This document shows positions 53,641 to 64,000 of a stretch of DNA of 64,000 nucleotides, in pieces (within the stretch, counting starts at the first letter, position 1; every line of letters starts with the position of its first letter). The notes beneath the pieces were generated by a model, which saw only the letters and a program-made list of their open reading frames with translations, was not told the DNA's origin and did no database searches. Both the position numbers and the translations under genes were made by a program. Origin of the DNA: Zygnema cylindricum. Its lineage: Eukaryota; Streptophyta; Zygnematophyceae; Zygnematales; Zygnemataceae. The stretch is taken from positions 339,820 through 403,819 of the forward strand of contig JBBHKE010002469.1 in NCBI GenBank assembly GCA_037447655.1. Reading direction: 5' to 3'.

Positions 53641-54532
53641 AAGACCCGGAGTCGCTGCGCCAGTAGCGGAGCAACGACCGCAAGCATCGCAGCATGTACT
53701 CGTGAACTCTGTGAAAGAGAACACCGCAGCGTCGACCGCAACGCAGGATCCGAAACTTAGCGCAGTCACCAGTATTGTGCAAGTGGACGAACACTGGTTA
53801 AGCAGAATAAAGGTCGCCTACGGCGACGACTTCACACTGAAGGAACTCATTAAAGGGATAGTAGTAATTCGAACCGCCAACGGTATGTGGCGGTACAGAC
53901 CGAGTAAAATAATACGACTGTATGTTCCGACAAATATGGAGTTACGTCATACGATTCTTAAAATGAGTCACGATGAGCCGCTCAGTGGACATTTTGGGCG
54001 GGATAAAACAATAGCGCGTGTCGCTGAGACGTATTACTGGCCGAACATGACTCGCGACATTGCGGAATATGTTCGAACGTGCGACTCCTGTAACAGGAAC
54101 AAATCGGAACTAGGACAACAAGGATTGTTACAACCCCTTCCCATACCATCTGTTCCTTGGGAAGCAATCTCGATGGATTTCATCGTAGCTCCTCCGTTGA
54201 CGAAGGAGGGCTACGACTCAATCTTCGTCGTCGTGGATTACTTAACAAAAATGGCCCATTTCTTACCCACGTCCACCACAACCACTGCACGAGATATCAC
54301 GGACTTATTCTTTCGGGAGATATTTCGCCACCACGGACTTCCGAAGAGGATCGTCAGCGACCGCGCTCGCAAATTCGTGAGCCACTTTTGGCGAAATCTA
54401 TTTGCGTTGTGTGGCACGCATTTGGCCATGTCCAGAGCCTACCATCCTCAAACTGATGGTCAGACTGAAAGGGTGAATCGAACTGTGGAGGAAGCGTTGC
54501 GGGCTTATGTCTCGGTGCACCAAACGGATTAG
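53641..54532 (+). CDS. Gypsy C integrase
   Basis: Open segment 53702-54532. The HHCC zinc finger is visible (H in LRHTILKMSHDEPLSGHFGR; C..C in YVRTCDSCNRNKS), followed by the catalytic core with D in AISMDFIVAPPL, D in RIVSDRARKFVSHF and E in PQTDGQTERVNRTVEEALRA. The second Asp region reads SDRARKF instead of the common SDRDPKF. It ends at a TAG (54530) that replaces a Trp codon in D-W-V-D-H-L. Confidence 0.92.
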
Positions 54533-55242
54533 GTGGACCATTTAACGGCAATCGAGGTGGCGTACAACAGTGCCATGCACTCGTCTACGAAAGCTACGCC
54601 ATTCTCATTAAATGGACGACAGCCCACTCTTCCCCAAAACTTATTGGTAGCGGATTGCCATACGCCGACAGCTCTGGATTTTGCCAAAACGCTACAAGGG
54701 AACCTGGAAAAGGTGACCAAGGCACTACAGTTAGCAAAAGATCTCCAAAAGTCGCAGGCCGACGCTCACCGGAAGGAAGCCGTCTTTGTCGTGGGGGGGA
54801 AAGTTTGCCTTAATATGGCAAACCTCTCCTTGCCGGGTGCCCTCTCTAAGAAGTTGGCACCGAAATTCACGCGGCCATTCACAGTTCTCTCCCCTGTGGG
54901 AGAAGTGGCTTATAAGTTGGATATTCCGAGGGATTGGCATATCCATAATGTCTTCCATGTTTCCCTCCTTAAACCATTCCGCCGCAACCCCAAACACAAG
55001 ATTCTGCACCCGAGGAGGGGGAAGACCAGGTTCGGGAGCGAATCACTCGGAGGCGATTGGCGGCGGCAGATCATCACATTGCGTTGCTGAAGACCCGATG
55101 TGAGCGGCTCCAAAATCAGCTCGACGCCCTTCGCTAGGAGTTCGAGGAGTATCGTGAGGAAACATACGACATACTCCGGCAGTTGCAATTTCCCTGAGTC
55201 AGTCAAGGTTCAGCGGGACGCTGAATCCTTAGTGGGAGGCAC
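54533..55242 (+). pseudogene. Gypsy C integrase C-terminal domain and 3' untranslated part
   Basis: AIEVAYNSAMHSSTKATPF, VGGKVCLNMANLSLPG and HNVFHVSLLKPF are the conserved gypsy integrase C-terminal motifs. Frame loss follows near 55020, and a charged segment remains in shifted frames to about 55190. No chromodomain could be recognised. The purine stretch before 55243 (TTAGTGGGAGGCAC) serves as polypurine tract. Confidence 0.82.
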
Positions 55243-55480
55243 TGTAATAGGGTTACATGATTCGGGTACTTAGTGGCTAGGGCTAGGCTGCTTTAGTTGC
55301 GGTTCCAGAGCAGCGCAGCTGGGATTCATGACCAACGAGCGCAACCTTGTACTCTCTTCCAAGTAATAAAGCGCAACCTTGTCTGCTAGTGCTGTGTGCT
55401 CCTACTGTTGCTACGGGAAGATCCTTGGTGATTTCCGCTGTGCATTGTGGTGTGCTGTGTGCACCATTGACCCTTTTACA
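55243..55480 (+). repeat. Gypsy C 3' LTR
   Basis: A 238-bp LTR, TGTAATAGGG...CCTTTTACA. Against the 5' LTR it lacks roughly 250 bp between GATTC(A/C)(T/A)GACCA and the ACGAGCGCAACC block. The outer flanks (CCAAC left, CCTCT right) do not match. Confidence 0.88.
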
Positions 55481-56352
55481 CCTCTAAGATTTGCCTGTTT
55501 GACTTTCCCACTGAATAAGTGCCACCTTGGAACGCAAATATGTTGACCACCCTCACCTCTGTGAAGGCCCGACTCTCCTTAGCCGAACGCAAAACGAATC
55601 ACTGAATTTGCTCCCCTGAGCATTAAGTTATGGCTGGCCAAAGATGGCCTATAAATACAAAAGCTCTCTCAAAGAGAGGCGCCTCAAAAATGTCTAAGTC
55701 CTAAATACCTCTCTCAACCTCTTACTACTACTGTACCTAACCAATCATAAGACTGTAAGGTACTAGAAGTTACAGGTGCCGGTGTACTTCTTGTACGGCC
55801 ATGGTACGGCATAGCCGTCCCGCTGATGCCTGTTAGATCCTAAGCCATTGTGTCTCTCCTCGGTAATGTCCGCTGTCCACTCATGCCTTGCCACGTGTCA
55901 TCCGACGACATTTAGCTCACAAACTGCCAAATGTCCACACCGGTGCGTCAGCTCCACTGTGAGCCGTTCAATCGGAAACCGACAATTAATCGTGTCCGTT
56001 CAAATTCAATGTCGTTTTGTTTCTTAATCCGTTTAATAAAGTATGGTAGTTGTTTCAATGATTAAATAACAGTCAGGCCCCGCGTACATAACGCTTCATC
56101 AAGACTTAATGGATCAGGCGTAAGGTTACATCGTACGGCAAACATCCCGTAGGTCTCAGGATGAAATCTTGGTCTCAACGCCCAAGTTTTGAAAATAGCT
56201 ATGCCTCCTGCTCCCTTCGTCTGTCTTCCTGACTGCTTAAGGCTGCCATGGCTGTCTTTCAGTCCTCAATGACTACGACAAGTATTAGGACTTTAAGAAC
56301 CTTCATAGACACACTTACAAAAGACAGAAAATAGAAAATACCTTTTTCAACA
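55481..56352 (-). repeat. Copia B 3' LTR, truncated
   Basis: Minus-strand LTR start TGTTGAAAAAGG at 56352. It contains GTTATGGCTGGCCAAAG (about 55630), a TATA-like TATAAATA (about 55651), TGTCTAAGTCCTAAA (55691-55705, the inverse of TTTAGGACTTAGACA) and GTAC-rich sequence, all colinear with family A LTRs. Confidence 0.85.
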
Positions 56353-56365
56353 CTCCCCTTATTTT
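56353..56365 (-). other. Copia B polypurine tract
   Basis: Minus strand AAAATAAGGGGAG directly before TGTTGA. The 21-base junction AGAAAATAAGGGGAGTGTTG(A) is identical in family A at 38293-38313. Confidence 0.8.
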
Positions 56366-56985
56366 CTCATCTATCTTTTGCTTGAATCCACACTTCTCCC
56401 TACAAAATACCAACTTAGGAGAAGGCACAGGTTTGGTCATCATATCTGTTACCATCTCGCCATCTGGTCTATATTCCAAACAAATTATTTTATTCTCAAC
56501 CATTTCTCTAACCAAGCTCAATCAGATATCCATATGCTTTGCTTTAACGTGATGCGTTGGGTTTTTTGCAATTGCAATTGCAGTTTGATTATCACAAAAT
56601 ATTTTTTGCACTCCATTATTCATATACCCAAGTTCTTGAAGCAATGATTTCACCCACAACAATTCTTTCACAGGCGAACAAGAGGCCATATATTCAGCCT
56701 CTTTGGTGGATTGAGCAATCACCTTTTGTTGTTTGCTGCTCCAACAGGAATCCCCATTTCCAACATACAACACATACCTAGAAGTACACCTCCTTATCGG
56801 AGCATCCCCATAACTGGCATCACTCCAAGTGGTGATGTCAGTGTTATCCCCTCTCTAATGCAACCACAAATCTCTCGTTCCTATCAAGTATCGCATGACT
56901 CTCTTGGCCCCTTCCCAATCTTTCTACTTAATGGATTCACACTCCAACTTAATATTCCTACAACTACTACAATATCAAAACGTGT
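56353..56985 (-). pseudogene. Copia B RNase H
   Basis: CWSSKQQKVIAQSTKEAEYM, ELLWVKSLLQELGYMNNGVQ, IFCDNQTAIAIAKNPTHHVK and the C-terminal GEMVTDMMTKPVPSPKL. A stop separates 56773-56522 from 56521-56315, which are in the same frame. The first Asp region upstream of 56773 is damaged. Confidence 0.85.
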
Positions 56986-57843
56986 TTAGTTCATAAAATA
57001 GATCAAACTATTAACAACTTGTCTGTACGGAATATGTTGCATGAACTTTCTTTCCTCTGGTCCTAACTCATCATCCAAGACCACAACTCCCTTTGCTATG
57101 CTCTCCTCATTTCCCTTCTTTAAATCCATTGGAGTGGTACAACTATTTGCTTTATCCATTTGAAATTTTTCAAGCATGTTTCCAATTGCTTCCTTTTGAG
57201 TTAGTCTAATTATTTACTCCTCTCTATCCCTCTCCATATGAATTCCCAAAATATATTTTGCTTCCCCCAAATATTTCATTTCAAATCTACTCTTTAGATC
57301 CCTTTTCAGTCCATTAATTCTCTTTATAGATTTACTTAAAACAAGCAAGTCATCAAGATAGATTGCAATGAAAATTATACCTTCCTCATCCTCAAAGAGA
57401 TAGATGGAATGATCCGAGCTGATTCAGATATATCCCAAACTTGTCAAAAACTCACCCAGCTTCTTGTTCCATTGGCGTGGAGCCTGCTTTATTACATTAA
57501 GGGACTTTATCAATCTGCACACTTTACTTTCTTCTCCTTTTTCCACAAACCCTTCCGGTTTTCGTATGAAGATCTCTTCTTCTAATTCTCTATGTAAAAA
57601 AACGGTTTTGATGTCTATTTGGTGCACTTCCATGTCTTCTGCTGCCGCCAGACTAAGTAAGATCAGGACGGAGGGAAATCGAACAATCGGAGCAAAGGTC
57701 TCTTCATAATCGATCCCTTCCTTCTGCGTGAAACTTGTGGCCACTAATATGGCCTTATACTGCTCGATAGTGTTATCTGGGTTGAGTTTCAACTTGAACA
57801 CCCACTTGCATCCAATATGTTTTCTGTCGAGGGGACACTCCAC
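56986..57843 (-). pseudogene. Copia B reverse transcriptase
   Basis: 57843-57424: [55 protein letters not shown] and IKQAPRQWNKKLGEFL. Further on the catalytic region reads (I/L)YLDDLLVLSKS (about 57355-57330) and FEMKYLGEAKYILGI. 57177-56986 has YRQVVNSLIYFMN. Stops at 57421 and about 57214 break it. Confidence 0.88.
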
Positions 57844-57959
57844 CTGCTCCTATGTGTTTGCCTCCATAATGGAAGCCATCTCATCGTTAATGGATGTCAT
57901 CCATCTACTCTATTCCGGACTAATAATTGCTTCCGAATAAGTTTGGGGTTCACTCAAAT

Positions 57960-59043
57960 GTGACAGCTTAGTTACCTTGTTATTCACTTGTCTTTCTTGA
58001 AGTCTTTGCTGCTTCTCGTCTCTCTTTCAAAATCCGAAGCCGGAATGGAGGGTAATCTCAGATTTCTCCGAATGAGTTCATCTTCTCCCCTATCTGTGGA
58101 GTCTTTCTCCTGTTGCTCACCATCCATTTCTGGTCTTTCCTTGTTCTCTTCCTTGATTTAAACTGAAAACTGTGGCTCCAAGAGAGGGTCATTTTCGATC
58201 AGTTTTTCCTCTTCAATTGCAAAGTCCAGTTGAACCAAAGTTCTGTTAAAAGAATCTGAATCTAACTCACTTTCGGACTCAATTCTAATTTTGATTGGTT
58301 TAGTATATTTAAAGGGATCTACTGACTTTCCTTCATCCATCACTACCAATTGTTTTACTAGGATGATATCTTCTTATCCGAGATCATAAAATCTATATCC
58401 CTTTCTATTTTCATCATATCCAAGTAAGTACCCTGACTTTCCACTTGAATCTAACTTCCAATCAGATTTTTCTGCATTTAGACTTAAAACTTGACTTCCG
58501 AACACCTTTAAGTATGAGATATCCAGTTTTCTCCCGGTCCATCTTTCATAAGGTGTTTGACCTTTCACTGCCGAGATAAGGAATCTATTTTTAAGATAAT
58601 TAGCACAATTCATAGCTTCTGCCCATAAGTGTCTTTTTATCAGATAACATACCACGGGCACTATCACTTAATGTCCAGTTAGTCTCTCCACTACACCGTT
58701 TTGTTCCGGATTCTTTGGGACAATCTTTTGGTGTTAAACCTCTTCCTCTTTCAAATAATCCTCAAAGTGATTAGAGGTATATTCCCCCCCATTATTCACT
58801 CCTCACTCTCTTTAAAGGTGTCTCATAGAGCTTCTCACTCCATGCTTTATACTCTTTAAAAAAAGCTGGTGCCTCAAATTTATTTTACAAGAAATAGACT
58901 CTAGAATAACTAGGCCAGTCATCAGCAATAATAAGCATAAATCTTTTCCCTCCAACTGGCGGTACTTTGGCCGATCCCCAAATGTCAGTATGAAGTAGAT
59001 CTAGGACCTTTTCACCTTTATAGGTTGCGGTTTTTGGGAAAGG
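57960..59043 (-). pseudogene. Copia B integrase and linker
   Basis: 58667-58374 holds the C-terminal core (WAEAMNCANYLKNRFL, GQTPYERWTGRKLDISYLKV, KSGYLLGYDENRKGYRFYDL). Upstream, in broken frames, are the catalytic surroundings: NNGGEYTS (about 58790) and NGVVERL-type sequence (about 58690). 58349-58158 is an acidic linker (DSDSFNRTLVQLDFAIEEEK). Confidence 0.78.
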
Positions 59044-59600
59044 TTATCTATGGGCCTTTCCTTGAGCACATCCACTACAGTCATCCAAAGTCTCATTATC
59101 TCCAAAATGAATTCCCTCATCTACTCCCAATTTCTTCATTTCTTTTAATATATCTAGGTTCACATGCCCCAATCTTTTATGCCAAATCTTCAAGTCACTT
59201 ACACCGGCATAGTAAACTCCCATCTTTCCATTACCCAAATTCAACATAAACATTCTTTGGCTACCCTTTTCAGCTGTAAAACATTCTTCATCCTCATAGC
59301 GAGCAATGCAGACTCCTTTCTTAGTACTAGTCTCAAAACCCTTATCATCTAAAGTTGAAGTAAAGATAAGATTTTTGTTCAACTATGGAATAAAAAGAAC
59401 ATTGGAGAAAGTGACACGGATTTCTTACCTTTAACTAAGACTTTCAAATCCACAGATCCCACTAAACTAGTTGTTATTATTCTCCCATCCCCATAGTCTA
59501 TCTCCATAGTAGGGATCTTTCTCATTTTGGTAAACATATGTTTCTCCTTACACATATGCATACAGGCACCTGAGTCAATGATTCAACCTTCATCAGGAGC
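59044..59600 (-). pseudogene. Copia B protease and GAG-pre-integrase
   Basis: The protease site IIDSGACMHMCKEKHMF (about 59580-59530) is preceded by a TGA where copia elements have Trp. The pre-integrase domain IWHKRLGHVNLDILKEMKKL and the zinc half CSGCAQGKAHR are in 59382-59044. Confidence 0.85.
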
Positions 59601-60330
59601 TTCTTTCACTCCGCCGAAGGCACACTTATGCTTCCTCGGAATCTCTGCCCAGTTTTCACCTCCAACTCCTTGTTGAGGAGGAGTTCTCTATCATCCTCAT
59701 CGGAATCCTCTCTTGTTACTTGTGTTGCCATAAGTGCCTTCTTCTTTTTGCCGGCTGATCTACCGGTCTGCCCCTCCTTAAGTCTCAACTCCGTCAACTT
59801 AGTACACTCCACCATGTAATGTCCAAGCTTCTTACAAAAATAACAAAGCCCTTTAGGGGGCCTAGATTCAGATCCATCCGATTGATTTCCTCTCCTTCCT
59901 CCTCCAAAGTTTCCATAAGGTTTCTTGGAATCCTGATTCCTCTAGTCATTTATAGCAGCCTAGGCTTGACCACTCTTTACTCCTCTCCGAATCTCACTGG
60001 TGTTTTCCCGAACCAAAATCATCCCAACAACGGAATTCAAATTTTTTCGATTATATGGCAAGTCCTGAACCTTGTTAACGATGTTATCATAATCATCCGG
60101 CGATTTCAATAGTAAAGTATTCACCTTTTTTTCTCGGTTTCTCATTTTCTAGCACTCTCCAACTCCATAAACAATCAAGACAAGTCATTACAAAATTCAA
60201 GCATCTTTCCCCATTTGTAAACATATGCTTGTACCTTTTGATCTGCCAGCTTCTGCTGTTGAATCGTCCCAATCTTGTAAATATTTACAAGAGCCTCCCA
60301 CAGCTTGACCGCCTTGTCTTGATAAAGGGC
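59601..60330 (-). pseudogene. Copia B gag C-terminal part
   Basis: 60145-59960 (KKVNTLLLKSPDDYDNIVNK, VVGMILVRENTSEIRRG) matches the middle of copia A Gag (INTLIMKLPDEYKDIIYRM, MGIILVRESTLKLRRG). The CCHC knuckle CYFCKKLGHYMVEC lies at about 59850-59810, followed by a basic/acidic segment to 59606. The element is cut at about 60330. Confidence 0.85.
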
Positions 60331-61905
60331 TGGGGGGGGGGGAATAAACTGAGCCTCTTAGCTTCCTCTCTCACTCTACCTTTATTTCTCTTTTGATGTG
60401 TTAAATTGCTGCTTGCTACTTGTACATAATTATTCTCCCTTGTTTTCTGGGATGTTCATGACTTTATCGTTTATTTGTTTATTTTTTTTTTGCAGCTAAT
60501 TGTGTTGCATGTTTACCATCCCTTTTGTCACATGCACGACAGCTGTCATGCCGTATCACGTCGTCGCAGTTTAACCTCTTTTAAACCGCATTTTAATCGC
60601 AAATAAACGGTTTGTAAAATTTACGCCACAATAATTTGTATTTTCTTGTATGTTGCGGTGGCGACAGGACCGTACAAATTGTCGTTGACGCCGTGAGACC
60701 CGCGGACAGTTTCAGATTTTGTACGCGAAGTCGTTTGTCGCCGGAATTCACGCAAACTTATTAAGTTTGCTGACCGAGAATTTTGGCAACCGACATACTT
60801 CGTCGGCCGGAATTTCCGCGACCAGTTTGGATCGATGTACGGGCGATCTCGAACCGAAACATCAACTCCAAGTGATGTCGACGCCAGCGTATATTCGAAC
60901 GCGAATCTACGGCCACGAAGGATTTAAGCGAATAGACGGTCCAGATACGGACTGCACCCAGGACCATTTTAAGTCGTGGACCCTTGGAGGTCGCACGCAT
61001 TCACATGTAGCGTAGGAAGGGTTTTTATCCTTAGGCTGTAGATTTTGTAACGTAAGGCAGACGATTTTGGTCGGCTATTGGCCAAAATCCAAAATGAGAG
61101 CAGTTAACTACATAGAACGCATGTAGTCGTAGTAAGGTAGACTAGTCGTAGTAAGGTAGACTCTCAGCTGTAGACTTTGTACTTAGCAAATTTTAGGTGA
61201 ATTCTGTGGTCACAATTTAAAGAGCACATGAATTCTCATTTTGGAAGATTTGACCTAAACTTTGAGGATTTTTCTTGTGAAATTGTCAGGATAGTTTTAG
61301 TGACTATTTTTCTAGTCATAAAACGTTATGTTGCTTAGCTCTTATTTTCTTTATCAGTAAACCTGCCTTTACAAATTAATCTACGCGGCTCACGTCGAGG
61401 CCTAACCGGTTTCCCTTCACTTCTTCTCGCGTCCTATCAAGTGTATTTTTGCTCGGCCTTCTTTCTTAGGCTGTTGCTGAACCTTGGATTGTGATTGGAC
61501 CGTTTTGGGTTTGCTTGTGTGGTTTACTGAGTGAAAGTGGATTAGGGTTGGCTTTCCTCGTATGTTTTGGGTGTGACTAAATCTGGTTATCTCAGATTTG
61601 CTCGAAGTTTGCTACATTTTCAGTTTGTGTGTTGTGATATTGAGACCTTGTTTATTGAACTCGGGAATATAAATCCAAGGGCGATTTTAATACCGCCCCT
61701 AGCTTTCTTCAATACGCTCAAATTTTAGTTGTTGTTGTTTAATTTTATATGATGTGTTAAATTGTGCTTGCTGCTTATTATAATTATTTTCCTTGTTTTC
61801 TGGGATATTTCATGACTTTATCGCTTTTGTTTATTATTTATTTTGCAGCTGATTGTGTTGCATGTTTACCATCTTTTTTGTCACATGCACGACAAGTCTG
61901 ACAAC
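60331..61905 (+). repeat. Gypsy-type 3' end and LTR-like repeat (copy 2)
   Basis: A G-run followed by AATAAAC at 60331-60349 looks like a polypurine tract/LTR junction of the G family. 60600-61470 is the inverse of 44600-45290. A segment of about 155 bp (GATGTGTTAAATTG ... TCACATGCACGAC) flanks it as a direct repeat at 60395-60545 and 61750-61905, each copy containing an intron-like T-rich tract and TTTTGCAG. TAGTCGTAGTAAGGTAGAC is duplicated at 61124-61165. It may be the LTR of a G-family gypsy with an internal repetition. Confidence 0.6.
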
Positions 61906-62082
61906 GACCGTACACCACACTATTTAGATCGTATAGTATTTTCGTTCTTTACCTTATTTTGTATGGAACTTTAATTAACGTCAAAGAAAAATTAAAATCA
62001 TGTAATCCTATTTGAGAAAAAAAAAAAAATTAAGAACCCAAATTAGTGACTTTGACACTAATAACGATTCGCGGTGTAGCGT
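61906..62082. mobile_element. MITE-like fragment with right terminal repeat
   Basis: Ends ACTAATAACGATTCGCGGTGTA at 62081, the common terminal motif. The upstream part resembles the right half of the type II element (TTAATTAACGTC, AAATCATGTAATCCTATTTG). Confidence 0.55.
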
Positions 62083-62374
62083 TGCCGTGGGTCGCGGTAC
62101 GGACCGCCGTACCGCTGGCATAAGCGTCGCAATATAGACCGCCGTACGGCTGACACAATCTAAAGCTGCCAATAGTCCTCAGTAAAGACTACCAGAAGTA
62201 CCGACCCCTAAAAAAACATCGTTAAAAGTAAGTTCGGTCCGCCAAAAGTGGCGCATAGCGTGCAGATTGACCATAGATGTCCCGTACGCTTAATACGCAC
62301 AAAACAAACGAGCAAATACTACGCACGATACGTATTTAACGATGAAATAAATGTTATGAAATGCGTACCTACCT

Positions 62375-62760
62375 ATGTAGCAGTACATTTCTGTACATTT
62401 CCTAGCAATGTCCTCACATTTTACAGCTTTAAGGATTGTTTAAGGGATTTTTAAGGTTTTAAAGTACATTTTCTTACATTCCGTGTGTTTCAGTATAGCT
62501 GCCCCACACTTTTCATACATGTAAGTACATCGTTGGTAGTTTCCATGTATGTTAGGGTTAAATATTTTAGGGTTTGTATGGTACATTTCCGTACATTCCC
62601 GTATATTTCAATTCGGCTGCGCTACACTTTGCGTGCAATGACGTACAGTGGTCGTAAATTTTCGTACATATTTGGGTAATTAAAGGGGGAATTTTAAGGT
62701 GTCTAGGTTACATTGTCGTACATTCCTTTATTTATGAGTACGACTGCCAAAAATTTGTTG
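62375..62760. repeat. Degenerate GTACATT-rich tandem repeat
   Basis: GTACATTTCTGTACATTTCC (62383), GTACATTTTCTTACATTCCG (62463), GTACATTTCCGTACATTCCC (62581) and TTACATTGTCGTACATTCC (about 62708) recur. The last three are spaced about 118 and 127 bp, with GCTGC(C/G)C(C/T)ACACTTT also shared. No coding content. Confidence 0.65.
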
Positions 62761-62796
62761 TACCATTAGGTTTTGTGTTGTACATTTTCCGTATAT

Positions 62797-62999
62797 TACA
62801 ACGTGAATTGTTATTAGCCTTATGTACGCTATATCGGCACCCCAAAATTTTGACATGGATACCTTAAATGTAATAAATTACACTATTTAAGGACGTGGAC
62901 CATAATCTGCCACGTCTCCTGAAACTAAATTAGAATGAATGATGCTATTTTTTTGTTTTCACTAATTGTTTCTATAAGCTAATAACGATTCAAGGTGTA
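62797..62999. mobile_element. MITE type III
   Basis: A 203-bp element with ends TACAACGTGAATTGTTATTA and, inverted, TACACCTTGAATCGTTATTA. Its right half recurs inverted at 31130-31230. Confidence 0.72.
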
Positions 63000-63400
63000 C
63001 TGTAGATTTCTCTTAATTTTCCGTCCATTTTAAGATTTTTTAAATATTTTCTATGATATGCTCGCCGTACGTTTACGTATATGTTCGTACAGTGAAAACT
63101 AAATGGATTTTAATAAAAGTATAAAAGTTGCGAATACTACGTTAAAATCGGAAATAAAATCCAAATCCGTACAAAATTGGACAACTAAGGCTCAAACCAT
63201 TACACTGGCTAAAACTGTATACAACCATAAACACACAAACCACGAACATTGCCCGTGTAACGGGCTAATTTTGTCTTGTCTTTTGAAATAGGACTCTAAA
63301 TCGTGAGATTCTTTCGCGGACGTCCACCAAATTTAGTACTCTATATTCATAACACCTAAATACCCCTTTACAAACAAGTTCGATCTGCTGTTACTGTTAC
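63000..63400. other. Non-coding stretch
   Basis: A 62-codon ORF at 63103 has no recognisable feature. Nothing else seen. Confidence 0.5.
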
Positions 63401-63404
63401 AGTA

Positions 63405-63930
63405 CCGTACACCACGAATCGCTAAATAACGTTAATTTTGTGCCCCATTTTTTTTCCCCGAATTCTCAAATAAAATTAATAATTATATTTTTTCATTAAC
63501 TCTTTTTACGATTGTTTTTCAATTGGCGATAGTAACGAAAGTACAATGCGGTTTAAATAGTATGGTGTACGGTCAGCGTCAACCGTACAAAAATGTACCT
63601 TTGTAAGTGAAAAAGTACAAAAAATGATTTAACATTATTGCACACGCATGTGAATGTGCGCTATAAAAAAGGGATAAAATTGGGTTGTCAAAAACCACGT
63701 TCGCACATATTCTTTTGACAACCGCGTGGTTGACCGTGTGAATGTACAATTTGAGTACGGTTTGTCGGGTTTTGTAGTTGTACTTATATTAGTGTAAACA
63801 TATTTACAACAATATTTCTTTTTTTTGAAAACCCAAATTTGAGTTAGAAAAAAATTAGAGTAAATGTGTATTTTTTTAATTTTGAAATTCCCTATTGGCG
63901 TTAATAACACTATTTTTTTTACGCTGGTGT
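63405..63930. mobile_element. Possible MITE with weak right end
   Basis: Left end TACACCACGAATCGCTAAAT at 63406. GTTAATAACACTA...GGTGTA near 63900-63931 may be its degenerate inverted end. Confidence 0.4.
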
Positions 63931-63937
63931 ACTTACC

Positions 63938-64000
63938 ACCGTGTATCGAAATAACTGTAAATATTTTTCACACAACTCAAAACATTTTTTCTTCGTACAC
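63938..64000. mobile_element. MITE type I, copy 3 (runs off the window)
   Basis: TACCACCGTGTATCGAAATAACTG and the following AACATTTTTTCTTCGTACAC match the left 60 bp of copies at 7095 and 8614 (AACATCTTTTCTCCGTACAC). Confidence 0.6.

Larger units (their letters stand above)
45571..55480 (+). mobile_element. Ty3/gypsy element C with nested copia D in its 5' LTR
   Basis: 5' LTR begins TGTAACCGGGTTACAGGATT at 45571, is split by copia D (45816-50456), and ends TTACA at 50699. The internal region is 50700-55242; the 3' LTR is 55243-55480. Gag, protease, RT, RNase H and integrase lie in the standard Ty3/gypsy order. No PHD, chromodomain or methyltransferase is seen, so this is a different lineage from G1-G3. 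Stops are few and mostly single transitions, so it is a younger copy. Confidence 0.9.
55481..60330 (-). mobile_element. Ty1/copia element B, truncated at both ends
   Basis: Minus-strand copia element with gag, protease, integrase, RT and RNase H in order from 60330 down to 56353, and part of the 3' LTR (55481-56352). The 5' LTR, primer site and gag start are lost at 60330, where a gypsy-type polypurine tract begins. The LTR 3' part is lost at 55480 against the gypsy C LTR. Every domain has stops or frameshifts. The LTR and polypurine tract resemble those of gag-only family A. Confidence 0.9.

Overview
This is a repeat-saturated stretch of a eukaryotic nuclear genome. I see no bacterial-style operons, no rRNA or tRNA gene, no CRISPR array and no convincing intact host gene. 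Almost all protein-coding sequence is retrotransposon-derived and broken by stops and frameshifts. The Ty1/copia and Ty3/gypsy protein types, a PIF/Harbinger transposase, plant-style AAACCCTAA boxes and a retrotransposon-borne cytosine methyltransferase suggest the plant lineage, possibly a streptophyte alga or another large-genome non-seed plant. The species cannot be fixed from the sequence alone.

Layout. 1-6100: 3' four-fifths of a + strand Ty3/gypsy element (G1) whose pol ends in a PHD finger; a reverse-oriented copia LTR (1472-2655) replaces most of its methyltransferase domain. 7095-8834: a cluster of MITE-like elements sharing one terminal inverted repeat. 11206-22479: a tandem copia array, LTR-internal-LTR-internal-LTR (family E). 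23449-24600: a decayed PIF/Harbinger transposase (-). 24830-26600: an internally deleted relative of the PHD/methyltransferase gypsy (-). 26661-29907: a 5'-truncated family E copy. 30030-32210: more MITE fragments. 32880-35128: gene-like fragments, including an acidic tandem-repeat ORF cut by the next element. 35129-39608: a gag-only copia element (family A) with two 1301-bp LTRs. 39609-about 43870: gypsy G2 (-), with gag, protease and a recognisable C5 cytosine methyltransferase. 44210-45570: dispersed repeat with an internal inverted repeat. 45571-55480: a second kind of gypsy (C, +), its 5' LTR split by a gag-only copia (D, -) that carries a perfect CACGT target duplication. 55481-60330: copia B (-), with gag, protease, integrase, RT and RNase H. 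60331-61905: gypsy-type 3' end and an inverted copy of the 44-45 kb repeat. 61906-64000: MITEs and GTAC-rich degenerate tandem repeats.

How the parts relate. G1 and G2 are one gypsy family. Read together they show the order gag - protease - C5 methyltransferase - RT - RNase H - integrase - PHD finger: a retrotransposon with both a DNA-methylation writer and a histone-reader-type module. This is the most interesting system in the window. Copia families A, D and E all carry a primer-binding site of the Drosophila-copia type (start GGTTATGGGCC, complementary to the anticodon arm of initiator tRNA-Met, implying a half-tRNA primer). In all three the gag reading frame begins inside the 5' LTR and is translated through that site. 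Gag-only family A shares a 21-base polypurine-tract/LTR junction with pol-bearing family B, so B is a plausible mobilising partner.
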